Shown here one piece after another: positions 54,969 through 62,743 of a DNA stretch of 62,743 bases; position 1 is the stretch's first letter, and each line of letters opens with the position of its first letter. The position numbers and the translations under genes were made by a program. The notes beneath the pieces were generated by a model. It was not told the DNA's origin. It searched no databases and worked only from the letters and a program-made list of their open reading frames with translations. The stretch is from Collinsella sp. (GTDB lineage Bacteria > Actinomycetota > Coriobacteriia > Coriobacteriales > Coriobacteriaceae): contig JAHYYL010000004.1 in NCBI GenBank assembly GCA_019424965.1, positions 18,209 to 80,951 of the forward strand. The letters run 5' to 3'.

Positions 54969-55640
54969 CTACTCCTTCGCCGAACCCGTACTTCCCGATT
55001 CGACGGTCCAGGGCATCTCATCCTCGAACAGCCATGTACGGGCAGACCCACTATCGCGTGCAGTCTGCGGGTCAGGCAAGCAGGTCTGTTTATAGGCATC
55101 TTGGATACACTGACCCATAAAATCGTTGAGCTCGCTCTGGTCGCCCTCCATGACATAGGCGACATCGCCGTCCATGATGTAGATGCCCGGACCCTCATTG
55201 CCCTCGTAGCCCGGATCGTACGAGACATCACATAACTTTGCGCCGTTTGCAGTGTCCAGCTCGATGGACGAGTGGCATCCGCCAACCATGTCGTTCGCTT
55301 TTGCCCGATAGGACGCATATCCGTACCAACGCTTAAATGTTTTGCCCTTGAGTAGCTCGGACGCCCTATCGATCAGGCTTGTATCCGTGGTATAGCGCAT
55401 GGCCCCAAGCTGAATACGCGGATAATTACTAATACCCAGCACAGCCGGCTGCTCATCAAAATCAACGGTAATGGTCTCGGGCTTGTCGTCGCCGGTCAGA
55501 AGTTCGACAGATTGAGTCACAGGCTTGACCACCGGCTCCGTCACCGCAGCAGGTAGAAATGCCATACCGACAGCGCCCGCGCCAACCACAGCGATCGCAA
55601 GCGCCAAGACAATCAATCCAATACGGGCAGAACGGCTCAC
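54969..55640 (-). CDS. Exported hypothetical protein
   Basis: 223 residues from GTG 55640 (GGGGTG 7 nt upstream). One N-terminal membrane segment (IGLIVLALAIAVVGAGAVGM) acts as anchor or signal. The outer domain contains SLIDRASELLKGKTFKRWYG, NDMVGGCHSSIELDTANG and several Cys that may pair. No family recognised. The gene lies between two copies of the ACCACCACAAAG element and is divergent from another exported protein gene. Confidence 0.7.
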   Translation of the reverse strand: MSRSARIGLIVLALAIAVVGAGAVGMAFLPAAVTEPVVKPVTQSVELLTGDDKPETITVDFDEQPAVLGISNYPRIQLGAMRYTTDTSLIDRASELLKGKTFKRWYGYASYRAKANDMVGGCHSSIELDTANGAKLCDVSYDPGYEGNEGPGIYIMDGDVAYVMEGDQSELNDFMGQCIQDAYKQTCLPDPQTARDSGSARTWLFEDEMPWTVESGSTGSAKE

Positions 55641-55739
55641 GGCAAAACACCCCACAATGCAAACCTTCGCCACCTGCACTAATGATACCGCCAGCTAACA
55701 CTATTACCAAAAGAAGCCGCGCGCTCCTCACCACCACAA

Positions 55740-55774
55740 AGGGGACAGGCACCTTTGTGGTGGTTTTCGACGCT
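55740..55774. repeat. ACCACCACAAAG palindromic element, copy 2
   Basis: Arms 55740-55751 and 55763-55774 with loop GGGACAGGCAC. Located in the divergent gap between two exported-protein genes. Confidence 0.87.
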
Positions 55775-55874
55775 AACGGTCGACCATCTCGCGCAATGAG
55801 ATTAAACTTGAATTGCTCTCTGAACATATCCATTTCTGCCTATCCTCAACAGATCTTTGTCTCGAGGAGCGCAT

Positions 55875-56543
55875 ATGAAGCCGCCTCATTCCACCGGTCG
55901 CAACGTCATCGCCATTCTCGCCATACCCATCGTGATGCTCTTCCTTATCGTCATCACGCCCTTTTCCCTTGGTATCACCTCGCCCTTCGATTTATGCGGA
56001 ATGGTCGACGCCAGCTCGCGTGCCACCTCGCTCTCCTTTATCTGTCGCGGCGTGTTTTACGAAGATGGAATTCCCACCGGAAGTTGGCAGTCAAAGTTGC
56101 CACTGCTCGGTCAGATCGACGGATGCTCCCCCTATTTCTGCCTTGGACCTCAGACGCTAAACTATCTAATCGACGACCAGCCACTCGACTTCATCACCCT
56201 CGCCTACGACTACGCACCAAACACCGATGAGCGCCACATGAACCAAGTCCTCGACAAGATGCTTGGACAGTGCGGGCTCACCGAGGAGGCCGGTCGAACC
56301 ATCTATAGCAACCAGAAATTAAAGCGAACAGAACTCCGCCGTGTCGGAAAAATCAAAGGGCGAAACGGGGCCGCCTACTGGGATGCCTGGGCAACACGCG
56401 ACAAGGGCGAATTCGGACACAGCACCTATATGGTCACTGTCTACACCAAAGACGGAATTAAGGACAATGTTGACGATTTCGCGTCATCCAAACTCGGCAT
56501 CCCCAAAACAACCAAACCCGCCAGCCCAGATGAAATTCTGTAG
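55875..56543 (+). CDS. Exported hypothetical protein
   Basis: 222 residues from ATG 55875 (GAGGAG 6 nt upstream). N-terminal hydrophobic segment VIAILAIPIVMLFLIVITPF, then an outer domain with six Cys (PFDLCGM, FICRGVF, DGCSPYFCLG, LGQCGL), probably disulfide-bonded, and a basic middle (KLKRTELRRVGKIKGRNG). No family recognised. Flanked by element copies 2 and 3. Confidence 0.72.
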   Translation: MKPPHSTGRNVIAILAIPIVMLFLIVITPFSLGITSPFDLCGMVDASSRATSLSFICRGVFYEDGIPTGSWQSKLPLLGQIDGCSPYFCLGPQTLNYLIDDQPLDFITLAYDYAPNTDERHMNQVLDKMLGQCGLTEEAGRTIYSNQKLKRTELRRVGKIKGRNGAAYWDAWATRDKGEFGHSTYMVTVYTKDGIKDNVDDFASSKLGIPKTTKPASPDEIL

Positions 56544-56596
56544 AGCCGCCCATTAACATGCCGCTCAACGATCACAACAGCATCGAGCTCGTCCCC

Positions 56597-56631
56597 ACCA
56601 CCACAAAGGTGCCTGCCCCCTTTGTGGTGGT
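56597..56631. repeat. ACCACCACAAAG palindromic element, copy 3 (inverted)
   Basis: Arms 56597-56608 and 56620-56631; the loop GTGCCTGCCCC is the reverse complement type of the other two copies, so this copy is inserted in the opposite orientation. Confidence 0.87.
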
Positions 56632-56727
56632 TTTCAACAAAAAGAAGCCGCCCCGATAACAGAGGCGGCATCAAGCAAGTCTATTTATTAGCGTCCCTCA
56701 AGACCCAACGAGAACGCAGAAATGTAG

Positions 56728-56799
56728 CCCGGGGCTTACCCTTTCCCGAACGCGGCCCTCGTGAAGCGCGTGAGCGGGCGGGAAAGGGTAAGCCCCGGG
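56728..56799. repeat. Perfect 21-bp inverted repeat near hydratase stop
   Basis: Arms 56728-56748 and 56779-56799 are exact complements (CCCGGGGCTTACCCTTTCCC at the outer end) around 30 bp. It ends 16 bp after the hydratase stop. It has no U-run, so it is more like a mobile palindrome than a simple terminator. Confidence 0.8.
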
Positions 56800-56815
56800 C
56801 GGACAATTAAGTGCG

Positions 56816-59116
56816 CTACTCGGCAGCGGCCTTGAACTTGTTGTAGTTGATCAGGCAGCCGGCCTTGACGATGGCACGCTCCTCTGCCGTCATATCGGCA
56901 ATGTAGAGCTCAATCTGCTCGACCGCACCATCGGCGCGCACCACGTAGGCGGCGATGTCCTTCAGGTCGCCATCGAGCGCGGCACGGATACCCGGCACAA
57001 AGACGTAATCGCCCACCTCAAAGTTGGGCTCGGCCTCCATCTGGAAGGGCACCATGCCCCAGTTCATCACGTTGGAGCGATAGCGCTTGGTGGCGTACTC
57101 GTGGACGATGTTGGCCAGGCCGCCAATTACGCGCTGGCAGCTCGCGGCCTGCTCGCGGGCGCTGCCGTCGCCAGGCTTCTTGGCGTAAATCATGGAACCG
57201 AACTCGGTCGCCTTGGCATCGGCCGCGACACCCGCGCCGGCCAGCGCCTCAAACACACCGGCAAGCTCGGCATCGAACGCCGCCAGGTCGCCCGCGGACT
57301 CGCCGGCAACGCGACGCTTCTCCACAGCGTCGACCTCCTTGGAGCGACCCACGTAGGCCGGGTCGCGGCGGCTCAGCGTAAACTCAGCCAGGCCCAGCGG
57401 GTTGGAGCGGAAGGAGCTCGTCTCGCCCGAGGGAATGAGCTCGTCGGTCGTGGTGACCGGGTCCATGATCTTGGAGCAAACCTTGAGCAGGATGTCGTCG
57501 CCGAGCGGCTCCATCGCGGGCCACGGCTTGATGTTGGGGCCTTCGACCAGCTCGTCGGCAGGCTCCGCCTTGCCAAAGCCCCAGTACACGCGCTTCTTGT
57601 ACGGCGCGTCGTCAAAGGTGTACTCGCAGGCCTCGTCCCAAGTGTCCTCGGGCAGGTCGGTCGCCGGCGTCAGGACGCCGCCGTTGGCAGCCGTTGCCGC
57701 AATGGAGCGGGCGTCCATCAGGGCCACGGCGCTCAGCTGGCCATTACCCGGCTTGGAACCCTCGCGGTTGGGGAAGTTGCGCGTGGTGTGACGGATCGAA
57801 AGGCCGTTGTTGGCGGGCGTGTCGCCGGCGCCGAAGCACGGGCCGCAGAATGCCGTGCGCACGATTGCGCCGGCCTCCATGAGGTCGTAGATGTAGCCGC
57901 GGCGTGTAAGTTCGAGCGCCACGGGCTGGCTCGTGGGATAGACCGACAGCGAGAACTCGCCGCAGCCGGTATTGGCGCCCTTGAGCACGCGGGCAGCCTG
58001 GACCACGGAGTCATAGTTGCCGCCCGAGCAGCCGGCGATAACGCCCTGCTGCACGTGCAGCTTGCCGTCGACGATCTTGTCGAGCAGGCTAAAGTGCGTC
58101 TTGCCCTCGCCGATCTTGGCGGCCTCGAGCTCCACCTCGTGCAGGATGTCCTCGAGGTTCTCGTTGAGCTCGTCGATCTCAAAGCCGTTGGAAGGATGGA
58201 ACGGCAGTGCGATCATGGGCTTGATGCTCGACAGGTCGACCTCGACGCAACCGTCGTAGTAGGCGACATCGGCGGGCTTGAGCTCGCGATAGTCGTCGCC
58301 GCGGCCGTGCATGGTCAAAAACGCGTGCGTGTCCTCGTCGGTGGCCCAGATGCTCGACAGGCAGGTGGTCTCGGTGGTCATGACGTCGACGCCGTTGCGG
58401 TAGTCGGTCGTCATGCTCGCGATGCCGGGGCCCACAAACTCCATGACCTTGTTCTTGACGTAGCCCTTGGCAAAGACAGCGCGGATGATGGCGAGCGCCA
58501 CATCGTGCGGGCCGACGCCGGGGCGCGGGGCACCCGTGAGGTAGATGGCGACGACGCCGGGATAGGCGACGTCGTAGGTGTCGCGCAGCAGTTGCTTTGC
58601 CAGCTCGCCACCGCCCTCGCCCACGGCCATAGTGCCCAGAGCGCCGTAGCGGGTGTGCGAGTCGGAACCCAGGATCATCTTGCCGCAGCCCGCGAAGTTC
58701 TCACGCATAAAGGAGTGGATAACGGCGATATGCGGCGGAACGAAGATGCCACCGTACTTCTTGGCGGCCGAGAGGCCAAAGACGTGGTCGTCCTCGTTGA
58801 TGGTGCCGCCCACGGCGCACAGCGAATTATGGCAGTTGGTGAGCACGTAAGGCAGCGGGAACTGCTCCATGCCCGAGGCGCGCGCCGTCTGGATGATGCC
58901 CACAAAGGTGATGTCGTGGCTCGCCATGGCGTCGAAGCGAATCTTGAGTGCCTCGGGATCTCCGGACGTATTGTGTGCCTGGAGGATCGAATACGCGATG
59001 GTGCCGCGCTTGGCATCCTCGGGCGTCTGCGTAATACCGCGCTCGGCAGCCTCGGCCGCAGGCACAACCTCGCTGCCGCCGCGCAGGTAGATGCCGTCCT
59101 CGTACAGCTTGACCAT
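56816..59116 (-). CDS. Aconitase-superfamily hydratase (YbhJ-like)
   Basis: 766 residues. The three 4Fe-4S cysteines are in IAGCSGGNYDSV and AFCGPCFGAGD. Substrate-site strings are ILGSDSHTRYGALGTMAVGE, RHTTRNFPNREGS and, in the swivel domain, RYRSNVMNWGMVPF. The length and order match the putative hydratase group exemplified by YbhJ more than AcnA or AcnB; true substrate unknown. ATG 59116 follows GGGAGA; the longer frame to 59170 has no site. It stands alone, without citrate synthase or isocitrate dehydrogenase nearby. Confidence 0.85.
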   Translation of the reverse strand: MVKLYEDGIYLRGGSEVVPAAEAAERGITQTPEDAKRGTIAYSILQAHNTSGDPEALKIRFDAMASHDITFVGIIQTARASGMEQFPLPYVLTNCHNSLCAVGGTINEDDHVFGLSAAKKYGGIFVPPHIAVIHSFMRENFAGCGKMILGSDSHTRYGALGTMAVGEGGGELAKQLLRDTYDVAYPGVVAIYLTGAPRPGVGPHDVALAIIRAVFAKGYVKNKVMEFVGPGIASMTTDYRNGVDVMTTETTCLSSIWATDEDTHAFLTMHGRGDDYRELKPADVAYYDGCVEVDLSSIKPMIALPFHPSNGFEIDELNENLEDILHEVELEAAKIGEGKTHFSLLDKIVDGKLHVQQGVIAGCSGGNYDSVVQAARVLKGANTGCGEFSLSVYPTSQPVALELTRRGYIYDLMEAGAIVRTAFCGPCFGAGDTPANNGLSIRHTTRNFPNREGSKPGNGQLSAVALMDARSIAATAANGGVLTPATDLPEDTWDEACEYTFDDAPYKKRVYWGFGKAEPADELVEGPNIKPWPAMEPLGDDILLKVCSKIMDPVTTTDELIPSGETSSFRSNPLGLAEFTLSRRDPAYVGRSKEVDAVEKRRVAGESAGDLAAFDAELAGVFEALAGAGVAADAKATEFGSMIYAKKPGDGSAREQAASCQRVIGGLANIVHEYATKRYRSNVMNWGMVPFQMEAEPNFEVGDYVFVPGIRAALDGDLKDIAAYVVRADGAVEQIELYIADMTAEERAIVKAGCLINYNKFKAAAE

Positions 59117-59250
59117 ACTGTCTCCCACTCTGCCCAAAACGATTTGGGCGCATAGCATACATTCGTTCAATATCGTGCCATAGAACGGTTGCGAGTGGGT
59201 TACGAATCTGCACGTTCACTTTATCTCAGTAAAGCAAAGAACGAGTTGGG

Positions 59251-59387
59251 TGCCGGGGGCAGACTTAGACGCCGAAATGACGAGAGTGGATAATCTCCCA
59301 CTTTGAGCCCGCAAACAGGCCAAAAACGGGAGATTATCCACTCTCATTCTGCGGGCACTCATTTAAGTCTGTCCCCAATGAGTGCCC
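59251..59387. repeat. Composite nested palindromes
   Basis: Outer strings TGCCGGGGGCAGACTTA (59251-59267) and TTTAAGTCTGTCCCC (59363-59377) form a diverged inverted pair of the GGGGACAGACTTA element. Inside is a copy of the GAGAGTGGATAATCTCCCA palindrome (59282-59345). The right end adds GGGCACTCATT/AATGAGTGCCC (59353-59363, 59377-59387). One element appears inserted within another. Confidence 0.8.
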
Positions 59388-59403
59388 GGCAGCGTCGGCG
59401 GAG

Positions 59404-59820
59404 CTATAGGTCGCTACCCGTACCTAGCAGCTTGCGCATGACTTGCTCGGGGTTGACTGAGCCGTCGCGCGGGGCCAGGGCGGTGATCTTCTTCTGCATC
59501 TTATACTCGTGCAGCTCGTCCTCGAGCTGGCGCACGCGAGCGCGGAGCTTCTCGTTCTCGCGCTCGCGCTCCTCGGAACGCTCCTTCATATCGAGGATGC
59601 GCACCACGCCGGCAAGGTTGATGCCCTCGTCGGTCAGTTGGTTGATGAGTTCCAGACGCTCGATATCGGCACGCGAATACAGGCGCGTGTTACCGCCCGA
59701 GCGCTGAGGATTCACCAGGCCCTTGGACTCGTAGACGCGCAGAGTCTGCGGGTGCATGCCGGTCAGCTCGGCCGCCACGCTGATCATGTACAGCGGTTTG
59801 TTCCTATTGTCCTCGGCCAT
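59404..59820 (-). CDS. hspR: Heat-shock repressor HspR (MerR family)
   Basis: 138 residues. The MerR-type HTH comes first: LYMISVAAELTGMHPQTLRV, YESKGLVNPQRSGGNTRLYS and RADIERLELINQLTDEGINL. A coiled coil with many Glu/Arg (about 80-112) follows. HspR binds HAIR sites and represses dnaK and clpB operons in actinobacteria with DnaK as corepressor. As last gene of dnaK-grpE-dnaJ-hspR it closes the feedback loop. GAAAGGGG precedes ATG 59820. Confidence 0.94.
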   Translation of the reverse strand: MAEDNRNKPLYMISVAAELTGMHPQTLRVYESKGLVNPQRSGGNTRLYSRADIERLELINQLTDEGINLAGVVRILDMKERSEERERENEKLRARVRQLEDELHEYKMQKKITALAPRDGSVNPEQVMRKLLGTGSDL

Positions 59821-59892
59821 GCTACCTGACCCCTTTCCGTCTCGTTATCGTCCATCATAAGCCCGCGGGCGTGGGCGTGCGCCGCGACCGCC

Positions 59893-60858
59893 CTAGTACG
59901 TCGCCTTGTAACGATTGACCTTCTCGCGATAGTCGCGCGTGTCGGCCTCGCGCAGCTTGGTCATGGCATCGCGCTCATCGTCGGACAGGTTCGTGGGAAC
60001 CTGCACCTTGATCTCGACGAGCAGCGCGCCCGTGCGGCCACGGTGCTTAACATCGGGCGCGCCCATCTCCTTAAAGCGGAACTTCTTGCCCGTCTGGGTA
60101 CCCGCGGGCACTTTCAAACGGACCGTCGCACCGCCGGGCGTGGGCACGTCCACCGTGCAGCCGAGCGCCGCCTCGTAGACCGAGACCGGTACCTCCATGG
60201 TCACGTCGGCGCCTTTGCGCCTAAACAGCGGATGCTCCTCCACATGCGTGGTCACGACCAGGTCGCCGCGCTCGCCGCCGGCAACGCCATACTCGCCGCG
60301 ACGTTTGTAACGCAGCTTGCCGCCGTCGACCGCGCCTGCAGGCACCGAGACCGTAATGGTCTGCTGCTCGCCTGTCGAGGGAATGCGGTAGGTGACCTTG
60401 TGCGTCACACCGCGAAACGCTTCCTCGGCCGTCACATCGACGGTCAGCGACAGGTCGCCGCCCTTGCGAGCGCGGCTGCGGCCAGCGCCGGCACCGGCAG
60501 CGCCCGCAGCCCCGGCAAAGCCCGAGCCCCAATCGCTGCCCCAGGCGCCGTTGCCGCTAAAGATGCTGTCGAAGATGTCGCCCCAGCCGCTGGCACCAGC
60601 GCCGGCACCGTAGCCGCCGCCATACGCGCCGCCCGCGCCCGGCATGCCGCCAAACATGAGCATCTGGTCGTACTCTTTGCGCTTCTTCTCGTCCGAAAGC
60701 GTCTCGTAGGCCTCGCTAATCTCCTTGAACTTGGCCTCGTCGCCTCCGGCATCGGGGTGATATTTTTGCGCGAGCTTGCGAAACGCGCTCTTGATCTCTT
60801 TGTCGGAGGCGCTCTTGGATACGCCCAGGATGTCATAGAAGGTTTTGCCTGCAGCCAT
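59893..60858 (-). CDS. dnaJ: DnaJ-type co-chaperone without zinc fingers
   Basis: 321 residues. J domain (KTFYDILGVSKSASDKEIK, HPD in KYHPDAGG), a Gly/Ala-rich region (about 75-135), then directly the C-terminal substrate-binding barrels (GGDLSLTVDVTAEEAFRG; KVPAGTQTGKKFRFKEMG). The CxxCxGxG zinc repeats of canonical DnaJ are absent, so it is a CbpA/DnaJ-II type. It stimulates DnaK ATPase. GAGGAG precedes ATG 60858; a strong hairpin separates it from grpE. Confidence 0.95.
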   Translation of the reverse strand: MAAGKTFYDILGVSKSASDKEIKSAFRKLAQKYHPDAGGDEAKFKEISEAYETLSDEKKRKEYDQMLMFGGMPGAGGAYGGGYGAGAGASGWGDIFDSIFSGNGAWGSDWGSGFAGAAGAAGAGAGRSRARKGGDLSLTVDVTAEEAFRGVTHKVTYRIPSTGEQQTITVSVPAGAVDGGKLRYKRRGEYGVAGGERGDLVVTTHVEEHPLFRRKGADVTMEVPVSVYEAALGCTVDVPTPGGATVRLKVPAGTQTGKKFRFKEMGAPDVKHRGRTGALLVEIKVQVPTNLSDDERDAMTKLREADTRDYREKVNRYKATY

Positions 60859-60930
60859 CGTAGCTCCTCTCCTGTTTCATCCGCCGCCCAGCGGGCGGCG
60901 GCTCATGCTTTCATATGGCACTAGGCCAGA

Positions 60931-60960
60931 AAGGGCCCCGGGTGTTGCCCCGGGGCCCTT
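60931..60960 (-). terminator. Hairpin between grpE and dnaJ
   Basis: AAGGGCCCCGGG and CCCGGGGCCCTT pair perfectly around 6 nt; a short T stretch follows on the minus strand. It starts 5 bp after the grpE stop and may attenuate dnaJ-hspR or protect the dnaK-grpE mRNA end. Confidence 0.7.
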
Positions 60961-60965
60961 CTCAA

Positions 60966-61808
60966 TTACTCCTCGGTGCTCTCGGCCGTATCGGCCGTAG
61001 CATCCTCGGGCGCCGCTTCGGGCTCCGGTGCGGGGCGCTTCTCGCCACCGTAGGTCACCGTCACCATCGCGGAACGCAGGATGCGATCCGCCATGCGGTA
61101 GCCCTTCTGGTACACGTCGTTGACAGTCTCGTCGTACTGCGATGCGTCCTCGACACGCCCCACGGCCTGGTGCTCGAGCGGATCGAACGCCTCGCCCTTG
61201 GGGTCGATGGGCTCAACGCCCTCGTGCGCAAACACATCGAGCAGCTTGGCATGCACCGCATCGACGCCATCGACGAACTGCTTAAAGTCGTCGGAAAGCT
61301 CCTGGCTACGGGCATGGTCGATCGCGCGCTCGATATCGTCAATCACCGGCAACAGCGCGGTAACAAGCTTCTCGGTCGCGCGCTCGCGCTCGGCGATACG
61401 CTCATTGGCGGTGCGGCGACGGAAGTTCTCCCAGTCGGCCTGCAGACGGGCGGTACGCTCGGTGGCGTCCTTTGCCTTGTCCTCGGCGGCCTTCTGAGCC
61501 TCTGCCGCAGCATCGAGCTCATTGCGCACGTCGGCAAGCTCTTTCTGAGCCTGCTCGAACTTGAGCTTAAAGTCGTTGTCGGCGGCTTCCTCACCGGCGC
61601 GGATAGCGGCTTCCACCATCTCGTCCTCGGTCATCGTCGCCTCCTTGTTGGAATCCTCTACCTGGTTCTCGGCAGCCTCGGCGGCCGGGGCCTCGTTGGC
61701 CACGGTATCGTCAACGGCCTCTACGGGAATCTTCACGTCCTTCTCCTCAGAGTCAACGGGGGCGGCGCCAGCGGCGGCCGCCTCCGTGCGAGCTTTACGG
61801 GCGGACAT
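60966..61808 (-). CDS. grpE: Nucleotide exchange factor GrpE
   Basis: 280 residues, longer than usual (about 200) because of acidic, Ala/Glu-rich ends. The long helix (about 75-140) leads to RLQADWENFRRRTANERI and the C-terminal barrel with GVEPIDPKGEAFDPLEHQAV and VYQKGYRMADRILRSAMVTV. It releases ADP from DnaK. The start follows the dnaK stop by two bases with GAGGAC as the weak site. An internal ATG (MTEDEMVEAA) is an alternative start. Confidence 0.94.
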   Translation of the reverse strand: MSARKARTEAAAAGAAPVDSEEKDVKIPVEAVDDTVANEAPAAEAAENQVEDSNKEATMTEDEMVEAAIRAGEEAADNDFKLKFEQAQKELADVRNELDAAAEAQKAAEDKAKDATERTARLQADWENFRRRTANERIAERERATEKLVTALLPVIDDIERAIDHARSQELSDDFKQFVDGVDAVHAKLLDVFAHEGVEPIDPKGEAFDPLEHQAVGRVEDASQYDETVNDVYQKGYRMADRILRSAMVTVTYGGEKRPAPEPEAAPEDATADTAESTEE

Positions 61809-61810
61809 GA

Positions 61811-62743
<933 letters not shown>

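Noticed and set aside
57101..59155. Open frame of 684 codons opposite the hydratase gene
   Set aside because: Antisense shadow; the minus strand encodes a complete aconitase-type protein.

Overview
The window looks like a chromosomal segment of a Collinsella-type member of the Coriobacteriia (Actinomycetota). It is GC-rich with strong AGGAGG-type ribosome binding sites. It carries a large pyruvate:ferredoxin oxidoreductase typical of a strict anaerobe, two mannose-family PTS operons typical of gut sugar fermenters, and actinobacterial hallmarks: a dnaK-grpE-dnaJ-hspR heat-shock operon and a Ser/Thr-kinase/FHA/PP2C/RodA/PBP/PknB cell-wall cluster. The genus is an inference from gene content and protein style; no database was consulted. 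Both ends cut genes: a PRD regulator on the left and dnaK on the right.

Left part (1-17.7 kb): a truncated PRD antiterminator-type regulator, carbamate kinase, a DUF3830 gene paired with an unknown gene, a decayed AAA-ATPase start behind three 34-bp-spaced repeats, and nifJ. Next comes a three-gene operon of exported protein, membrane Ser/Thr kinase and FHA protein, in which the kinase carries an apparent -1 frameshift near its end. Then come recR, ybaB and dnaX, with an opposite-strand membrane-protein gene between ybaB and dnaX, and a YcxB-like membrane protein.

Middle (17.7-34.3 kb): a minus-strand cluster of a membrane-bound regulator with two internally repeated membrane-plus-LuxR-HTH modules, a small secreted DUF2712-like protein, two ABC-2 permeases, an ABC ATPase and a DUF5028-like exported protein; this resembles a bacteriocin or peptide export/immunity locus. 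Facing away is the six-gene signalling and cell-wall operon: kinase, fhaA, fhaB, pstP, a single-chain fusion of a RodA/FtsW glycosyltransferase with a class B PBP, and PASTA kinase pknB. A tRNA-Arg(CCU) follows.

Right part (34.6-62.7 kb): a mannose PTS operon with a DUF956 gene; hypA; a 925-residue FAD/Fe-S oxidoreductase divergent from a TetR gene with two clear operator palindromes; a DUF5692-like membrane protein with an in-frame amber codon near its start; an anchored exported protein; an AAA/DUF4143 ATPase behind a perfect 25-bp palindrome; a second mannose-family PTS with a class II aldolase and divergent DeoR regulator; clpB; two small exported proteins among repeats; an aconitase-superfamily hydratase; and hspR-dnaJ-grpE-dnaK.

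Intergenic space is unusually rich in palindromic repeat families. At least five are recognisable (GGGGAC core, GAGAGTGGATAATCTCCCA, ACCACCACAAAG, GGGATGC/TTTCC arrays, and several single long perfect inverted repeats). They recur kilobases apart, sometimes nested in one another, and look like mobile miniature elements. No transposase, prophage, rRNA or CRISPR array was found.
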